A DNA stretch of 17,022 nucleotides from JAKSSM01 sp045629065 (lineage in GTDB: Bacteria; Bacillota; Clostridia; Peptostreptococcales; Anaerovoracaceae), in contig JAZQQK010000020.1 in the NCBI GenBank assembly GCA_045629065.1, positions 1 to 17,022 on the forward strand, given 5' to 3'. Below the pieces are notes generated by a model. That model ran no database searches and was not told where the DNA came from. It saw only the letters and a list, made by a program, of their open reading frames with translations. The number at the start of each line of letters is the position of its first letter. Within the stretch, counting starts at the first letter, position 1. Below are positions 14,834-17,022 of this stretch, piece after piece. The translations under genes were made by a program, and so were the position numbers.

Positions 14834-15518
14834 TTTCTCTACCATCCTTCTCTTTATTTAATGCCGCAACTAAGATAAGTAATTCTTCGTCGCTCAATTT
14901 TGATAACTCGTTTATTGTTGAAACCCAGTCGCCATCGGTGAAGCCTGTCCAATTTCTCGAGTCGATGGCTGCCTGCATGTTTTCTGATGTAGTCAAGAGC
15001 TTAAGTCCTCGGAATTTTGGCAGATTATTCTCTCTCCATGTATCTCCCATATCCTCACCCATTTCGTACATTTTTAACCTTCGACGTAGCATATGTGACA
15101 GTGCGCGATCTTTAATCTTAATAATGTCGGAGTCCTTCTTTTTCAAAATATTACTATCATCCGGCAACGCTAATACTTCTTCACCAATCACTTCCACAAT
15201 TTCTTTTACATCGGGCACCTCAATTGCACCTATTTTAATTAGGTAATCTATTATTCTTCCTGACTGCTCATATGTAAGTTCTTCAACAAGGACACCATTT
15301 ATCTCTGGATCATCGCTTATACCAAGAACCCAATCAATTGATACATTATAAGCCTTCGCTATTTCCTTTAATGTATCAGCAGGAGGAAGCTGCTGCCCAT
15401 TAACATACTTACTTATATTACTTTGCGTCGAACTAAGTTTCCGTGCTGTAACCGTTTGTGTCTCATTCTCAAAAAGCTTTGATAAACGAGCAGCTACAAT
15501 CTTAGTTAAGTCTTCCAT
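14826..15518 (-). CDS. XRE-family transcriptional regulator, hsd-operon proximal (paralogue 2)
   Basis: A 230-residue regulator with an N-terminal Cro/C1-type helix-turn-helix at about 1-66 (ARKLSSTQSNISKYVNGQQLPPADTLKEIAKAYNVSIDWVLGISDD) and a C-terminal domain of unknown role. That domain shares a pattern with the neighbouring regulator: I-x-IKD, a leucine/basic helix, a tyrosine, W-x-x-x-x-L, then a K-x-LL-type end. The pair therefore looks like a tandem duplication. Its stop overlaps the hsdM start and it lies 24 bp after the first regulator, so it belongs to the same transcript as the restriction genes. Its likely job is to tune hsd expression. An alternative is a phage repressor. The ATG at 15518 has AGGTGG about 12 nt upstream, a somewhat long spacing. 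Confidence 0.82.
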   Translation of the reverse strand: MEDLTKIVAARLSKLFENETQTVTARKLSSTQSNISKYVNGQQLPPADTLKEIAKAYNVSIDWVLGISDDPEINGVLVEELTYEQSGRIIDYLIKIGAIEVPDVKEIVEVIGEEVLALPDDSNILKKKDSDIIKIKDRALSHMLRRRLKMYEMGEDMGDTWRENNLPKFRGLKLLTTSENMQAAIDSRNWTGFTDGDWVSTINELSKLSDEELLILVAALNKEKDGRENG

Positions 15519-15542
15519 AAAATCGATTCACCACCTCACCTC

Positions 15543-16151
15543 TTAGTCATCAAATGGACCTGGTTCTGGTCGCATGATTTCAGCCATCTCATCCTCATAA
15601 GCTTTAACATCTTCGTATAGCTTTAGCCAGTGTGCTTCAGTCGAAGCTTCGCATGCTAAATAATCAAAGCCTTCCTCATTCCAAGAAAATTGCCACAGCA
15701 AAGGTTTGTCAGCGAATTGCGAAAGTTTGTCGCCTTTCCATGAACTGTACAGTTCACGATCCGCAGCATACAACGCACGACTCTTTTTCAACAACGCAAA
15801 GAAAAGAGGATCTTTTATACTAACAAGTATTTCGCTTCCTGATTTTTCTTCAACTTTACTGCCATGCCTTTCAAGCACCATAACAGTGTCGACAGCCGCT
15901 GTATATGAAAGTTGCTCATTCGAAACCTGTACTATTCTTTTCTCTTCAGATAAACCTAATAGCCAGTCAACTGATACCTTATATTCTTCAGAAATCAAAT
16001 AAACAGTATCAAGCTTTGGCATTTGCTTTCCTGTAATAATCTTGCTCACGTTTCCCTGAGTCATATGTAGTTTCGCAGCGATTTCTTCTTGTGAGTCCTT
16101 CCCTACCGCAGCATTAAATCGCTCAACAAATTTGTTCATATCAAAAGCCAT
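15543..16151 (-). CDS. XRE-family transcriptional regulator, first gene of hsd operon (paralogue 1)
   Basis: A 202-residue regulator with a helix-turn-helix at about 7-65 (EEIAAKLHMTQGNVSKIITGKQMPKLDTVYLISEEYKVSVDWLLGLSEE) and a C-terminal domain resembling that of the next gene. I chose ATG 16151 with GGAG eight bases upstream. An in-frame TTG at 16184 would put an operator and the ribosome binding site inside the coding region. Three phased inverted repeats (16165-16220) cover its promoter and leader, so autorepression is likely. Because XRE2, hsdM, hsdS, hsdR and hsdS follow with no terminator seen, it may set the level of the whole restriction system, much as controller proteins do in type II systems. 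That role is inference. Confidence 0.82.
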   Translation of the reverse strand: MAFDMNKFVERFNAAVGKDSQEEIAAKLHMTQGNVSKIITGKQMPKLDTVYLISEEYKVSVDWLLGLSEEKRIVQVSNEQLSYTAAVDTVMVLERHGSKVEEKSGSEILVSIKDPLFFALLKKSRALYAADRELYSSWKGDKLSQFADKPLLWQFSWNEEGFDYLACEASTEAHWLKLYEDVKAYEDEMAEIMRPEPGPFDD

Positions 16152-16164
16152 GTTCAATTCTCCA

Positions 16165-16220
16165 TATTCCTGACACGAATACAATATTCCTTCTCGAATA
16201 ATTTTATTCTATCACGAATA
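16165..16220 (-). promoter_or_regulatory. Three 20-bp-phased operators over the XRE/hsd promoter
   Basis: Inverted repeats TATTC-N6/7-GAATA lie at 16165-16181 (N7), 16185-16200 (N6) and 16205-16220 (N6), starting exactly 20 bp apart, about two helical turns. On the minus strand an extended -10, TGA-TAGAAT, lies at 16206-16211 inside the third site. The transcription start would fall in the second, and the first abuts the GGAG of the XRE gene. The likely ligand is one of the two XRE proteins. Confidence 0.75.
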
Positions 16221-16280
16221 GGATCATTCTTCCACACTTTTTAACGATTACTTTAAGAATATTTCAAGTCGAAACGCTCG

Positions 16281-16310
16281 TTATCTTATTCCCGGCAACC
16301 AAGATAAAAT
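16281..16310 (+). promoter_or_regulatory. Inverted repeat and weak promoter candidate before the structured leader
   Basis: TTATCTT (16281-16287) and AAGATAA (16301-16307) form a perfect 7-bp inverted repeat spaced by 13 bp. TAAAAT (16305-16310) could be a -10 for the rightward transcript, but no convincing -35 is present. There is no T-run on either strand, so it is not a terminator. Its sequence differs from the TATTC/GAATA operators. Confidence 0.35.
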
Positions 16311-16311
16311 T

Positions 16312-16545
16312 TAATCATGGAGAGCGGCAATACCGCTTCCACCCAAGCAGCTGAGTTCAGGGGTAGCTCCCCTCATTAGCCAAAGGCTCACCTGTGCGGG
16401 CAACTGAATATAGCGTCGGTGTTTGGCTACTGACCTAAGAACCAATAAACCAGGAGGAAACTGGAATTGGATAGGTTAGTGCGCTCAAAAGCCCTTCAAC
16501 TATCGGAGTTTCCTCCATCTAAGAACTTCCACGGAGGAAAAAAGT
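16312..16545 (+). ncRNA. Structured 5' leader RNA, candidate cis-regulatory element
   Basis: About 230 nt without an ORF, full of nested complementarity. Stem 1: GGA/TCC plus AGCGG/CCGCT (16319-16340). Stem 2: AGGGG/CCCCT (16359-16373). Stem 3: TAGCCAAA/TTTGGCTA (16377-16384 with 16422-16429), enclosing a multiloop with CACC/GGTG. Stem 4, immediately adjacent: CTGACCTA/TAGGTTAG (16430-16437 with 16472-16479, one G-U), then CCAAT/ATTGG, then CCAG/CTGG, capped by the loop GAGGAAA (16454-16460). The last part can seal the ribosome binding site of the gene at 16546. I do not recognise a known riboswitch class. The 5' end is uncertain. Confidence 0.65.
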
Positions 16546-16557
16546 ATGATAGTTGAA
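16495..16557 (+). promoter_or_regulatory. Shine-Dalgarno-sequestering hairpin and competing pseudoknot strand
   Basis: TTCAACTATC (16495-16504) is perfectly complementary to GATAGTTGAA (16548-16557, starting at the G of the ATG). TTTCCTCC (16509-16516) pairs with the ribosome binding site GGAGGAAA (16533-16540). Together they close the start region in an interrupted 18-bp hairpin. The same anti-SD strand, GTTTCCTCC (16508-16516), is complementary to GGAGGAAAC (16453-16461) in the upstream arm, so the two pairings exclude each other. Confidence 0.7.
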
Positions 16558-17022
16558 AACATCAATGTAACTGTTAATGTAGCCGCTGGTATTGAAGAAG
16601 CTAAGAAGCCGCTTCGTAATTACAACGGTGAACCACTTAAAGCTGGTGAAGTACTTGTCCCTATGATTCAAAGCAAAGATTTCATTGAGCAAAATGTAAC
16701 AAATCCTGATAGCATCACCGTAGTTGGACGTCCCGGTGCATATTTCCCTGCTGTACTTACTGCAGTCCCTGAAGCATACGCTGCAGCAGTTCGTTCTCAG
16801 AACAACTATATGGTCAATGATGCTCTTGGACATTACTGGGAAAAATCAGCCCTTTCTATGGACCAGGCCAGAGAAGAATTCGACCTTGAGCTTGCCGCTT
16901 CTCCTTCATCAGAGAATGAAGCCTTAGGTTCCGATGCAATGGACACATTCCGTGATTGCGTTGCTCCTCTCCTTGCAAAGTCTCCAAAGCATGCATATGC
17001 ATATCTTTTAAGACTTATCGGT
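16546..17022 (+). CDS. Unrecognised gene, C-terminus beyond window
   Basis: An open frame of 159 codons runs off the right edge, starting at ATG 16546 behind GGAGG at 16533-16537 (8-nt spacing). The product seen is soluble, with no signal peptide or membrane segment. Residues up to about 50 contain beta-prone VENINVTVNVAAG and a GEPLKAGEVLVP stretch. From about 60 to 159 it is mainly helical and rich in alanine, including the late PLLAKSPKHAYAYLLRLIG segment, which could lead into a further domain outside the window. I do not recognise the family, and it does not look like a phage structural or replication protein. Its long structured leader and buried ribosome binding site show that its translation is controlled. 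It is divergent from the XRE/hsd operon. Confidence 0.7.
   Translation, partial: MIVENINVTVNVAAGIEEAKKPLRNYNGEPLKAGEVLVPMIQSKDFIEQNVTNPDSITVVGRPGAYFPAVLTAVPEAYAAAVRSQNNYMVNDALGHYWEKSALSMDQAREEFDLELAASPSSENEALGSDAMDTFRDCVAPLLAKSPKHAYAYLLRLIG

Noticed and set aside
16152..16184. Longer start (TTG at 16184) for the first XRE regulator
   Set aside because: It would place one operator and the ribosome binding site within the coding region; ATG 16151 has GGAG eight bases upstream.
16165..16220. CRISPR array
   Set aside because: Only three 16-17 bp palindromes with 3-4 bp gaps; this is operator-like and has no spacers.
16312..16545. IscB/TnpB-type guide RNA or group I/II intron
   Set aside because: The following protein shows no RuvC or HNH nuclease or intron-encoded motif in the part seen, and no catalytic core or domain V hairpin could be found.

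Overview
The window looks like the replication and regulation end of a prophage, phage or phage-derived element of a low-GC Gram-positive bacterium, most likely a gut or rumen Clostridia/Lachnospiraceae-type host. This rests on strong AGGAGG-type ribosome binding sites, small overlapping phage genes, and the gene set DUF2800 / DUF2815 / family-A polymerase / D5-type primase. The host assignment is inference. No integrase, structural gene, tRNA or CRISPR array is visible.

Layout. (1) 1-1903, minus strand: a primase-helicase that runs off the left edge, preceded by a DUF4406-like protein. (2) 1904-3000: a regulatory hub. It holds three copies of a 37-bp promoter-like element, one facing the primase operon and two facing the polymerase operon. 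Between them lies a small SymE-like toxin module with its own operator, start-codon hairpin and terminators. (3) 3001-7694, plus strand: three small proteins, an Rrp5-annotated-type small protein, a Cas4-like DUF2800 nuclease, a DUF2815 probable ssDNA-binding protein and a family-A DNA polymerase. (4) 7700-16151, minus strand, convergent to the polymerase: an apparent operon of two paralogous XRE regulators, hsdM, hsdS, hsdR and a second hsdS. This is a complete type I restriction-modification system with two specificity subunits, ending at a terminator shared with the polymerase gene. (5) 16152-16545: three 20-bp-phased operators in front of the first XRE gene, then a roughly 230-nt structured leader RNA. 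(6) 16546-17022, plus strand: an unrecognised gene cut by the window edge, whose ribosome binding site is buried in that leader.

How it fits together. The two replication arms probably fire together from the shared 37-bp element. The restriction-modification cargo appears to be under its own tandem autoregulators, with repeated operators covering the promoter, transcription start and ribosome binding site of the first regulator. Candidates for something undescribed are, in order: the leader RNA at 16312-16557, in which an apical loop copies the Shine-Dalgarno sequence and competes for the same anti-Shine-Dalgarno strand; the triplicated element joining the divergent replication operons; the phased operator array controlling a two-regulator, two-hsdS type I system; and the SymE module, with signs of RNA control including a possible antisense transcript.

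All pairings and repeats were found by reading the sequence by eye. No folding, database or profile search was run.
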